From an uncultured Clostridia bacterium (lineage in GTDB: Bacteria; Bacillota; Clostridia; Oscillospirales; Acutalibacteraceae), in NCBI GenBank assembly GCA_937876375.1, contig CALEHY010000002.1, forward strand, positions 92,173 to 156,172: a stretch of 64,000 nt of DNA, written 5' to 3'. Both the position numbers and the translations under genes were made by a program. Below the pieces are notes generated by a model, which worked only from the letters and a program-made list of their open reading frames with translations, searched no databases and was not told the origin of the DNA. The stretch's first letter is position 1; each line of letters begins with the position of its first letter. Positions 35,480 through 43,144 of this stretch are shown piece after piece.

Positions 35480-35962
35480 ATGGAATTATGGGATGCATAT
35501 GATAGGAATATGAATATCATTAAAGGACTAGTTTTAAAAAGAGGACCTGTACCAAACGGAGTATATCACATTGTTTGTGATATAGCAGTAAAGCATATCG
35601 ATGGAACTTATCTTATTATGCAACGAGATTACAACAAGCATTTTGGTGGAATGTGGGAACTAACAGCAGGTGGGTCAGCATTACAAGGTGAAACACCTTT
35701 AGAATGTGCAAAACGAGAATTGATGGAAGAGACAGGCGTTACAACCAGTAATCTAGAAAAACTAGGTAAAATAATACATGACGAGCACAATTCCATATAT
35801 TTTGAATATTTATGTATAACAGATTGTGACAAATCATCAATAACGTTACAACCAGGCGAAACAATTAACTACAAATGGATTAGCGTAAAAGAACTAAAAC
35901 AGATGAATAAGGATGAACTCGTAACAACAAGAATTCAACAGTACATTAAGGAACTACAATAA
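35480..35962 (+). CDS. Nudix hydrolase 2
   Basis: A 160-residue Nudix hydrolase starting one base after the first one's stop, with GGGAGG upstream. Its Nudix box is GGSALQGETPLECAKRELMEETGV. The N-terminal part (WDAYDRNMNIIKGLVLKRG, then VYHIVCDIAVKH) resembles the IPP-isomerase-like or YfcD-type Nudix proteins that start with a description-like WDAYD segment. The exact substrate is unknown. The two Nudix proteins are only distantly similar, so they look like partners rather than a recent duplication. A terminator follows at once. Confidence 0.87.
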   Translation: MELWDAYDRNMNIIKGLVLKRGPVPNGVYHIVCDIAVKHIDGTYLIMQRDYNKHFGGMWELTAGGSALQGETPLECAKRELMEETGVTTSNLEKLGKIIHDEHNSIYFEYLCITDCDKSSITLQPGETINYKWISVKELKQMNKDELVTTRIQQYIKELQ

Positions 35963-35993
35963 AAAGGTGTTAGGATTTTCCTAACACCTTTTT

Positions 35994-35994
<1 letters not shown>
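35961..35994. terminator. Bidirectional terminator between Nudix genes and tRNA-Thr
   Basis: AAAAAGGTGTTAGG / CCTAACACCTTTTTT with a five-base loop. It ends the Nudix unit on the plus strand and the pncC-tRNA unit on the minus strand, abutting the encoded tRNA CCA. Confidence 0.9.
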
Positions 35995-36069
<75 letters not shown>

Positions 36070-36083
36070 GATTAAGCCTTTTT

Positions 36084-36551
36084 CTATTTTAACAATTCTA
36101 GCAGAGTTGAATATACAAAGTCAACACTATTTTGACGGACATTGTTGCGACCAATATCACCAAATTGTTTAGTATATGTTTTGACCTCGCCATTGATACA
36201 AAAGCCGAAGCAGACCATACCTACTGGTTTCTTTGCTGTGCCACCAGTTGGACCAGCGACACCTGTCACACCAACACCAACCTCACTGCCAGCAACACTC
36301 GACACACCAAGTGCCATTTCGCCAGCTATCTGTTCGGACACGACGCCATATTCATCAATAGTGGCAGAGTTAACATTAATTAGGCTAATCTTTGCCTCAT
36401 TAGCATAAGTGGTGAACGACATATCGAGCACCTTTGATGCATTAGAGACATTAACTAGCTTTGCACAACACATACCACCAGTGCACGACTCTGCAAAAGC
36501 GATATGATATCCCTTTTCAATAAGCTGATTAACAACCTTTTCCTCTATCAT
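36084..36551 (-). CDS. pncC: Nicotinamide-nucleotide amidohydrolase (CinA C-terminal domain)
   Basis: A 155-residue stand-alone CinA C-terminal-domain protein. The active site region is visible as AESCTGGMCCAKL with the catalytic serine, then TYANEAKISLI and GVTGVAGPTGGT. PncC deamidates nicotinamide mononucleotide in pyridine nucleotide salvage. The full CinA with a MoaB-like N-terminal half is absent. It overlaps folD by four bases (ATGA). Confidence 0.92.
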   Translation of the reverse strand: MIEEKVVNQLIEKGYHIAFAESCTGGMCCAKLVNVSNASKVLDMSFTTYANEAKISLINVNSATIDEYGVVSEQIAGEMALGVSSVAGSEVGVGVTGVAGPTGGTAKKPVGMVCFGFCINGEVKTYTKQFGDIGRNNVRQNSVDFVYSTLLELLK

Positions 36552-37402
36552 AGCTCTACACCATTCTGGATTTTTGCTGCTGTGATGGTATTATGCATAA
36601 GCATAGCAATAGTCATAGGACCAACACCACCAGGCACTGGAGTAATATATGAGCACTTATCCTTGACGTCATCAAAATCAACGTCGCCACAAAGCTTGCC
36701 ATTCTCATCCCTATCCATACCTACGTCGATAACAACAGCACCTTCCTTGACCATATCAGCCTTGACAAACTTTGCTTTGCCGATAGCAGCGATAAGAATA
36801 TCTGCACCAGAGGTGATTTCCTTTAGATTTTGTGTACGAGAATGAGTAATCTCGACAGTAGCATTCTCGTGTAGGAGAAGCATTGCCATAGGCTTGCCAA
36901 CAATATTTGAACGGCCCATTACTACAGCCTTTTTGCCAGAAATCTCAACGCCAGTAGAATGAATAAGCTCCATAACGCCTGCTGGTGTGCATGGCAAGAA
37001 ATTATAGTCACCAATCATAATTGCACCAACATTAACTGGATGGAACGCATCGACGTCCTTAATAGGATTAATACGGTCAATAACCTCCTTGTCATCCAAA
37101 TGTGATGGCAATGGGAGCTGGCATAGAATACCATTAATGCTAGTATCATTATTTAGCTCATCAATAAGAGCGTTAAGCTCATCCTGAGTAGTTTCTGCTG
37201 GGAGAGCATATTTCACACTATGAAAGCCACATTCCTCACAAGCACGCTCCTTATTTCTAACATAAACCTGTGACGCTGGGTCCTCACCAACGATAATTAC
37301 AGCAAGTCCTGGAACGATACCATTAGCCTTTAGCTCCTCGCATTCTGCCTTAACCTGTTCCTTAACAGCCTTTGATACAGCCTTTCCATCGATAATCTGC
37401 AT
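36548..37402 (-). CDS. folD: Methylenetetrahydrofolate dehydrogenase/cyclohydrolase
   Basis: A 284-residue bifunctional one-carbon enzyme of normal length. Motifs: YVRNKERACEECGF with the catalytic tyrosine and lysine, the GILCQLPLPSHLD signature, NP(I)KDVDAFHPVNVG, and the NADP site VVMGRSNIVGKPMA; the C-terminal signature reads TPVPGGVGPMTIAML. It sits one base after lgt and overlaps pncC. It supplies one-carbon units for purines and fMet. Confidence 0.96.
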   Translation of the reverse strand: MQIIDGKAVSKAVKEQVKAECEELKANGIVPGLAVIIVGEDPASQVYVRNKERACEECGFHSVKYALPAETTQDELNALIDELNNDTSINGILCQLPLPSHLDDKEVIDRINPIKDVDAFHPVNVGAIMIGDYNFLPCTPAGVMELIHSTGVEISGKKAVVMGRSNIVGKPMAMLLLHENATVEITHSRTQNLKEITSGADILIAAIGKAKFVKADMVKEGAVVIDVGMDRDENGKLCGDVDFDDVKDKCSYITPVPGGVGPMTIAMLMHNTITAAKIQNGVEL

Positions 37403-37403
37403 A

Positions 37404-38399
37404 TTATTTCTCCTTACTCTTCTTCTCTAGCTTTGCCTTTTTCTTTGCTTCTTTTTCAGCTAGACGCTTTTCCTTTTCTAGCTTATTAATATCCTCTAGC
37501 TCAGCAAGATTGTCTAGCACTAATGCCTTTGGTAGCTTATTCTGCTTGCACTTTATCATAAATGTGATAAAGAAGCATAGTGCAACAACAACGATAATTG
37601 CTGACAAGAGCTGTGACACACGAATTGAGGTTGAGCCTATGTATAGCGAATCTGTACGCATACCCTCAACAATCATACGCTCTGCTCCATACATAACACC
37701 ATAGAGCATAAAGATTTCGCCCTTGAATTTTCTAAATCTAGTAACAATAATATGGAGCACCACAAAGCTCAATAGACACCAAACGCTCTCATACAAGAAT
37801 GTTGGATGAACAGCTGTGTTAGGGTCAACCTCCATACCCTTTGACGCTAACAAATCAGCTGATAGTGCAAGGGTATCCCTAATCTTTGGCGACCACATAC
37901 GGAATAATGCTGTGTCGGTATTACTACCAAAAGCCTCTTGGTTAAAGAAATTGCCCCATCTGCCAATACCCTGACCTATGAGCAGACCAAGTGAGCCTAA
38001 ATCAAGCAAGTTAAGAAAATTAACCTTGCCAGTTTTACAGCCAATAGCAGCACCAATCAATGCACCGATAATACCACCATAGATAGCTATACCGCCATTC
38101 CAAATCGCTGGTATCTCGTTAAGATGCTGTGAATAATACTCCCACTCGAATGCCACATAATACAATCTAGCGCACACGATACCAAAGAGTGTACCCCAAA
38201 TAAGAACGTCCGTCATACCATCAAGCGACATTTTCCACTTGTATGCCATACGGCCACCATACAAAACAGCTAGTGCAAAGCCGAAAGCAATAACTATTCC
38301 GTACCAGTGCACCTCGTATCCAAACACGCTAAACGCTACTGATGGCAAATCAAAATCAATATTCAGTCCATCAAAATACACATGTGTTATATTAGACAT
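37404..38399 (-). CDS. lgt: Prolipoprotein diacylglyceryl transferase
   Basis: A 331-residue polytopic membrane enzyme that transfers diacylglycerol to the lipobox cysteine of pre-lipoproteins. The family signature is visible as GQGIGRWGNFFNQEAFG, and HWYGI lies near residue 31. The C-terminal ~45 residues (ELEDINKLEKEKRLAEKE onward) form a lysine/glutamate-rich, probably coiled tail that most Lgt proteins lack. Its ATG is 16 bases downstream of the yfmH stop. folD follows by one base. Confidence 0.94.
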   Translation of the reverse strand: MSNITHVYFDGLNIDFDLPSVAFSVFGYEVHWYGIVIAFGFALAVLYGGRMAYKWKMSLDGMTDVLIWGTLFGIVCARLYYVAFEWEYYSQHLNEIPAIWNGGIAIYGGIIGALIGAAIGCKTGKVNFLNLLDLGSLGLLIGQGIGRWGNFFNQEAFGSNTDTALFRMWSPKIRDTLALSADLLASKGMEVDPNTAVHPTFLYESVWCLLSFVVLHIIVTRFRKFKGEIFMLYGVMYGAERMIVEGMRTDSLYIGSTSIRVSQLLSAIIVVVALCFFITFMIKCKQNKLPKALVLDNLAELEDINKLEKEKRLAEKEAKKKAKLEKKSKEK

Positions 38400-38414
38400 A
38401 ACGAATCTCCAAAA

Positions 38415-39689
38415 TTATTTATTCTTAACAACGGACAAAGCAGAATACTCATCCATCATCATTGTGTCAAGCTTTGATTTGATATCATCGACTGTGATAT
38501 CACGATAGATATCCATAGCCTCGAACAAATCCCAATCATTAAAATCACAGGCGATAATCGAATTAGCTATAGTGTCGATATCGTTATACGCCATTATCTC
38601 CTTGCCATACTGTGAGCGACGAACACACTCGAACAGCTCCTCATCAATACCCTCTTGCTTTAATCTAGCGATCTCGCTCTTGATAGCGTCTGCAACAGTG
38701 CTAGGGTCAGTGCTCTCACCTTCAAACATAACAGCCTCATAGCCATAGCCAGTGAAATACTCCTTGCCGAATGATGAGTTAATCAGGCCACGATCAAACA
38801 AGTCTTTGTATAGTGGTGAGGTCTCGCCAGCGATAATCTCAAGCAAAATGTTCGATAAGATGAAATCTCTTTGAGTCTGGATAGGGCTATCGCAAGCCTC
38901 CTTGTATCCAAAGGCAAAATATGGTACAGACATAGCAAGATGGTACTCGTCATAATCCTTGACAATTTCTCTTGGCTCATCCTCAAATGATTTTTCAATA
39001 GAGAGTGGCTCTGCCTGTTTCAAGTACTCGTCGCATACCTCTAGCACCTCATCACAGCTGACATTTCCAACAACAGCAAGTGCCATATTGTTAAGGTTGT
39101 AGAATGTGTTATAGCAATCGTACAAGAGCTTGTCCGTAATCTCTGCAATAGACTCCACTGTACCAGCGATATCAATCCTAACTGGGTGCTTATGATACAG
39201 ACAACGAAGCAAATTAAATGTCGCCATCCATCCAGCAACGTCATAGTACATAGTAATCTCTTGACCGATAATGCCTTGTTCCTTTTGCACAGTTTCTGCT
39301 GTGAAATATGGATTCTGCACAAAATCAAGCAAAATCTTCAAATTATCCTTAACATTGCCACTGCACTGAAAGAGGTAGCAGGTCTTGTCGAATGAGGTGT
39401 AAGCATTAGCGCTAGCACCAGTTTTTGCATATCTAGCAAAGGCGTCCAAGTCCTCTGACTCAAACAGCTTGTGCTCCAAGAAATGGGCGATACCCTCTGG
39501 CACCTCGGTCCAGCTGTCGCTATCGGAACGCTTAAATCGTGTGTCGATAGAGCCATACTTTGTGCCAAAAATCGCATAGGTAGAGGAATAATTCTCCTTT
39601 GGCATAACATAAATCTTTAAACCAGTAGGATGATTGATGAGATAATATTTTTCATTCAAGATATCAGAGCTAATACATTTAATATCCAT
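38415..39689 (-). CDS. yfmH: M16 family zinc metallopeptidase, YfmH-like
   Basis: A 424-residue M16 peptidase. The inverted zinc motif is AHFLEH (HxxEH) near residue 70, and the third ligand is likely the glutamate in GQEITMYYD about 75 residues later. The C-terminal non-catalytic M16 domain follows. The start overlaps the yfmF-like stop by one base. The YfmF/YfmH pair is common in Firmicutes, and in Bacillus subtilis the yfmF/ymfH genes are linked to EF-P modification; whether this applies here is inference. Confidence 0.85.
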   Translation of the reverse strand: MDIKCISSDILNEKYYLINHPTGLKIYVMPKENYSSTYAIFGTKYGSIDTRFKRSDSDSWTEVPEGIAHFLEHKLFESEDLDAFARYAKTGASANAYTSFDKTCYLFQCSGNVKDNLKILLDFVQNPYFTAETVQKEQGIIGQEITMYYDVAGWMATFNLLRCLYHKHPVRIDIAGTVESIAEITDKLLYDCYNTFYNLNNMALAVVGNVSCDEVLEVCDEYLKQAEPLSIEKSFEDEPREIVKDYDEYHLAMSVPYFAFGYKEACDSPIQTQRDFILSNILLEIIAGETSPLYKDLFDRGLINSSFGKEYFTGYGYEAVMFEGESTDPSTVADAIKSEIARLKQEGIDEELFECVRRSQYGKEIMAYNDIDTIANSIIACDFNDWDLFEAMDIYRDITVDDIKSKLDTMMMDEYSALSVVKNK

Positions 39690-40966
39690 TACTCACCCTC
39701 CTTGTTGCCACATAGCTTGAACACAGTATCAAGGGTAATAAGCTGTGAGCAAGCCTTGATATCATCAAAGGTAACAGCATCATTACCAGCTGCTGACTGT
39801 GTAGTAGATTTTAGCATATTATCTGCGATTTGATTAGCATACCAGTCGAGTAGGACCATAGAATCATCATTCACAGAATTGATTGTATCGGTAATAGCAA
39901 TCTTTGACGCTGTTAATTCTTCAGCAAAATTGCCATTTCTAATTTCGTCAAGCTGATTTTGAATTTCGGCAATAGCCTTGTCCATATTCTCCTCTTCACA
40001 GCCACACTGAATGAGGATACAGCTCCTTCTTCTGTCATATCTAGCAGAACAGTAATAGCACAGTGACATTTTCTCTCTAACATTGGAGAAAAGCTTGCTA
40101 TATGGACCACCACCAAAGGTGTCGCAGAAAGAACGCATAGCATCTGTCATAGCATCAGTTGGCTCCAAATTAACTCTGTAGCCAAGCACCAGCTTGCCCT
40201 GTTTAACATCGATGCGTTCAGTCACAGTGTTGACCTCATCAGCACAAGGCTTAACGCTAAATTTTACTGGCTCGTTATAGTCACGAACAACACCAACAAA
40301 CGCCTCTGCAAGCTTGTCAGCGATCTCATTCTCATCAATATCGCCAACGACAGTAAGCTGAATTTTTGCATTAGATAGCATACTTGTCCAAGAGGATTTA
40401 ACGCTCTGCTTTGTAACAGCCTTTGCAGACTCAATAGAGCCATATGCATTAATAGAGCAAGGCTCACCGGCAAACATAATCTGCTCAAGTCTTCTCAAAG
40501 CGTATAGACGCTTTTCGTTCTCCTCACTCTCTAGCTTTTCAATAATAATTCTCTGCTCACGCTTGATATCCTCATCAAAGAAATCGCCATTATCATCAAG
40601 CTTTGGATTAAACACAAGGGATAGCAAAAGCTCCACACACTCTGTGCTAATCTTATCGCCAAGACTAAATCTATCATTTAGTGATGAAATGCAAAGTGAC
40701 ATAATCTGGTTGTCACCACTCTTGCTAACGCTTGGACGAAGCTCTGCTCCATAAAGTAGCGAAAGCTTTTTGTTAATAGCAATCATATCTGGATAATCAG
40801 CAGAGGTGCGAGACATAAGATAAATAGCAAGTGCATTAGCAGATGCTGTATCCTCTGCTAGTGGTAAGCAAAAGCTAATCTTTATCTCATTAGTTTTGAA
40901 TCTATCGGCTGGGACTACGACTAGCTCAACGCCAGGCATAATCTCTTGATTTACAAAATCTGTCAT
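39689..40966 (-). CDS. yfmF: M16-like protein without zinc motif, YfmF-like
   Basis: About 425 residues, M16 fold, but the first domain has no HxxEH at the expected place (LPLAEDTASANALAIYLM). The protein is therefore probably the inactive partner of the downstream YfmH-like peptidase, as in mitochondrial MPP-like heterodimers. I chose the ATG at 40966 because GGAGG lies five bases upstream; the in-frame TTG at 40978 overlaps that ribosome site. A segment RVNLEPTDAMTDAMRSFCDTFGGGPYSKLF is typical of the second lobe. Confidence 0.85.
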   Translation of the reverse strand: MTDFVNQEIMPGVELVVVPADRFKTNEIKISFCLPLAEDTASANALAIYLMSRTSADYPDMIAINKKLSLLYGAELRPSVSKSGDNQIMSLCISSLNDRFSLGDKISTECVELLLSLVFNPKLDDNGDFFDEDIKREQRIIIEKLESEENEKRLYALRRLEQIMFAGEPCSINAYGSIESAKAVTKQSVKSSWTSMLSNAKIQLTVVGDIDENEIADKLAEAFVGVVRDYNEPVKFSVKPCADEVNTVTERIDVKQGKLVLGYRVNLEPTDAMTDAMRSFCDTFGGGPYSKLFSNVREKMSLCYYCSARYDRRRSCILIQCGCEEENMDKAIAEIQNQLDEIRNGNFAEELTASKIAITDTINSVNDDSMVLLDWYANQIADNMLKSTTQSAAGNDAVTFDDIKACSQLITLDTVFKLCGNKEGE

Positions 40967-41041
40967 TTTATCCTCCAAAATCTGTAAAGATATTACTAAT
41001 TAATAACTATACCATATTATCAACAAAATTACCATAAATAA

Positions 41042-41332
41042 TTACAATAAAATATAAAGCAGAGCCAAAATAAGCATATTGTCTGCTCCCTCTCGTGATA
41101 ATATCAGTATCAATGCCAGAATAAGAGATGAGTCACCACCAATGCTATCGATACCAAATCCAGATAATAGCGATCCAAGATTGAATGGGGATTGGGATGA
41201 ATTGTCTGCTGTATCTTTTCCTTCAACAGTGCTATCATCAGCTATGGGGTCTACAATACTCCTTGCTCTTTTGCGCATTTCCTCTACCCTACGCTTTGCG
41301 TCATTAATATCGCTAGAACTGTAATCACTCAT
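41042..41332 (-). CDS. Small unknown protein with hydrophobic C-terminus (trio member 3)
   Basis: A 96-residue protein of unknown family. The N-terminal half is charged and helical (DAKRRVEEMRKRARS), followed by a Ser/Asp/Gly-rich linker. The last ~35 residues are strongly hydrophobic, split in two by SREGAD and ending LILALLYILL at the very terminus, so it may be membrane-associated. The ATG at 41332 overlaps the previous gene's stop and has AAAGGA upstream. It lies between the yfmF-like gene and two other small genes. Confidence 0.6.
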   Translation of the reverse strand: MSDYSSSDINDAKRRVEEMRKRARSIVDPIADDSTVEGKDTADNSSQSPFNLGSLLSGFGIDSIGGDSSLILALILILSREGADNMLILALLYILL

Positions 41333-41676
41333 CAAAACAAATCCTTTATGTATGGCAAAATCTCGAACAGCTTTAATATCCTTATCGCTTGGTCTGCTCG
41401 TTCACATGACTTTTCGGACAAATGTGGCTTTAGTGCATTTATCAAATCAGCATTCTTCGACGAGGTGCGATTCATTCGGTCGAATATAGATTTTGCACGC
41501 ATAATCATAGAAAAATCATCAGCACTTATACCAAGCTGATTTTGTACAGACTGGTTATTATTAGTGCTTGCTGGTGGCTCCTTGGTATCGCCACCAAGGA
41601 TTGAGCCAGCAACATTCTTTAGCATTTCCATATCCTCTGGTGATAGTGAGGATATGATATCATTTATGTTATCCAT
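41332..41676 (-). CDS. Small unknown helical protein (trio member 2)
   Basis: A 114-residue soluble, helix-rich protein starting MDNINDIISSLSPEDMEML. A central linker (KEPPASTNNNQSVQNQLG) separates two helical parts; the second carries MRAKSIFDRMN and ILKLFEILPYIKDLF. I do not recognise the family. The overlapping stop/start with the next gene and 12-base gap from the previous one show that three small genes form an operon. AAAGG lies about 13 bases before the ATG. Confidence 0.6.
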   Translation of the reverse strand: MDNINDIISSLSPEDMEMLKNVAGSILGGDTKEPPASTNNNQSVQNQLGISADDFSMIMRAKSIFDRMNRTSSKNADLINALKPHLSEKSCERADQAIRILKLFEILPYIKDLF

Positions 41677-41688
41677 AAAATCAAATCG

Positions 41689-41922
41689 TTACCTTTTCAT
41701 TAATCTGTTTAATAATTCCTTTGCTTCAGGAGTGGACAGAAGCTTTTCGGTAGTTGCTTTGTCCTGCAAAATGCTTTTTAGCTTTTTTGATGCATCTGGC
41801 GACAGATTTCGATTAATGAAATCGTCCATATTTCCACTAGCACTAGCCTTTTTTAGCTCATTTACATTAATATTAGCCTTTTTTGCAGCATCGAACAGTG
41901 CCTTTTCATCAAGATTTTTCAT
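41689..41922 (-). CDS. Small unknown helical protein (trio member 1)
   Basis: A 77-residue, charged, all-helical protein starting MKNLDEKALFDAAKKANINV. GGGTGAG precedes the ATG. It resembles small Clostridia proteins with repeated NLSPDASKKLKSIL-type helices but I cannot name a family. It is the first gene of the three-gene set and divergent from the yfcE-like gene. Together the trio might form a small complex, with member 3 reaching the membrane; that is inference only. Confidence 0.6.
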   Translation of the reverse strand: MKNLDEKALFDAAKKANINVNELKKASASGNMDDFINRNLSPDASKKLKSILQDKATTEKLLSTPEAKELLNRLMKR

Positions 41923-41987
41923 TGAATATTCTCACCCTTCATTGTATAATTATATTAAAGAATATGAAAAACAGATGGTGATTATGA

Positions 41988-42449
41988 ATGAGAATAGTAG
42001 TAACCTCTGACTCACACCAAAGAGTCAATTATCTGCTAGAAATAATAGAGAGGCATATGGACAACGCTGATCTGTTCATCAATCTTGGCGATGGTGAGGA
42101 TGACGTTGACACAGCGCTACAGATATACAAAAATATCAAGATAGAGCGTGTTGCTGGCAACTGCGACTTTGGATCAAGCTTGCCACTATACAAGACGATA
42201 ACAGTCGATGGCAAGAGGATATTTTTCACTCACGGTCATCCATTCTATGTCAAGCATGGATACGAAGTAATACGCCAAAGAGCAAATGAGGAAAATGCCG
42301 ATATCTGCCTTTTTGGTCATACACATAACCCTTTTGTCGAATATAATGACGGCAAATATATGATGAATCCTGGTGCTGTTAGAGATGGAAATTATGGCAT
42401 AATTGATATAACTGTCAAAGGAATTATGGTATACAATGCTAAAATATAA
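41988..42449 (+). CDS. YfcE/MJ0936-type metallophosphodiesterase
   Basis: A 153-residue calcineurin-like phosphoesterase. Metal-binding motifs: VTSDSHQ (D-x-H), NLGDGEDD, VAGNCD (GNCD), FTHGHP and FGHTHNP. This is the short YfcE class active on phosphodiester model substrates; the physiological substrate is unknown. Start at ATG 41988 with GGTGAT upstream. In many Clostridia such a gene follows rph and an XTP pyrophosphatase; here it stands between the small-gene operon and a TetR regulator. Confidence 0.9.
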   Translation: MRIVVTSDSHQRVNYLLEIIERHMDNADLFINLGDGEDDVDTALQIYKNIKIERVAGNCDFGSSLPLYKTITVDGKRIFFTHGHPFYVKHGYEVIRQRANEENADICLFGHTHNPFVEYNDGKYMMNPGAVRDGNYGIIDITVKGIMVYNAKI

Positions 42450-42466
42450 TAAAATATTTTTTACAC

Positions 42467-42495
42467 TTGTATAAATTTTCGCTATATGTTATACT
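42467..42495 (+). promoter_or_regulatory. Putative promoter of the TetR-type regulator, flanked by a direct repeat
   Basis: TTGTAT (42467-42472), 17 bases, TATACT (42490-42495). The nonamer TTGTATAAA occurs twice, over the -35 (42467-42475) and just after the -10 (42500-42508), which would suit autoregulation. Confidence 0.5.
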
Positions 42496-42524
42496 TTATT
42501 TGTATAAAAATTGGAGGTATAACT

Positions 42525-43091
42525 ATGAAAAACAATCTATCATGCAGCGAAATCACAAAGAGAAAAATTGCCTCATCTCTAAAAGATTTGATGGAGTCCA
42601 CTCCTTTTGAAAAGCTTACTGTATCTGACATAACTAACCACTGTGATATCCACAGACAAACATTTTACTATCATTTTCAGGACAGATACGAGCTACTAGA
42701 CTGGCTACTATACAATGAAATTGTTAAACCGCTAATCAGCGATTTTAATGTACACAACATGTACGAAAGATTTTGTCAAGTGTTCGAAACAATGTACAAA
42801 AACAAAAAATTCTACCAAAACGCACTAAAAATCAATCCTGCTGATTTGTCAAACTATATCAGCCGTGTTGCCACAGAGGAATTCACCCAGGTAATGAAAG
42901 AAATTGGCGAAAGAAATGGAATCACAGCCAACGATGATGAAAGTCTAATCATTGCAGAATTCTTTGGATACGGTATGAGTGGCGTAGTCATCAACTGGGC
43001 ATCTCGTGGTATGAAGGAATCACCAGAGGAAATGACAAAGCGTATCGAAAAGCTAGTAGAGGCTTGCAAGGTTGTCGCTGACAATAACTAA
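42525..43091 (+). CDS. TetR/AcrR family regulator, DhaS-like
   Basis: A 188-residue regulator started at ATG 42525 (MKNNLSCSE) with GGAGG upstream. The N-terminal helix-turn-helix reads LTVSDITNHCDIHRQTFYYHFQDRYELLDWL, standard for TetR proteins; the C-terminal part resembles the TetR_C-type of DhaS-like proteins. Ligand and targets are unknown. No transporter lies beside it on the same strand, and the next gene (lacZ) is convergent. A bidirectional terminator follows. Confidence 0.85.
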   Translation: MKNNLSCSEITKRKIASSLKDLMESTPFEKLTVSDITNHCDIHRQTFYYHFQDRYELLDWLLYNEIVKPLISDFNVHNMYERFCQVFETMYKNKKFYQNALKINPADLSNYISRVATEEFTQVMKEIGERNGITANDDESLIIAEFFGYGMSGVVINWASRGMKESPEEMTKRIEKLVEACKVVADNN

Positions 43092-43103
43092 AATTAAACT
43101 AAT

Positions 43104-43138
43104 AAAGGGCACTATTCGTAACGAATAGTGCCCTTTTG
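43104..43138. terminator. Bidirectional terminator between tetR-like and lacZ genes
   Basis: GGGCACTATTCG / CGAATAGTGCCC with a TAA loop and T or A runs on both sides. Confidence 0.9.
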
Positions 43139-43144
43139 TTTTAA

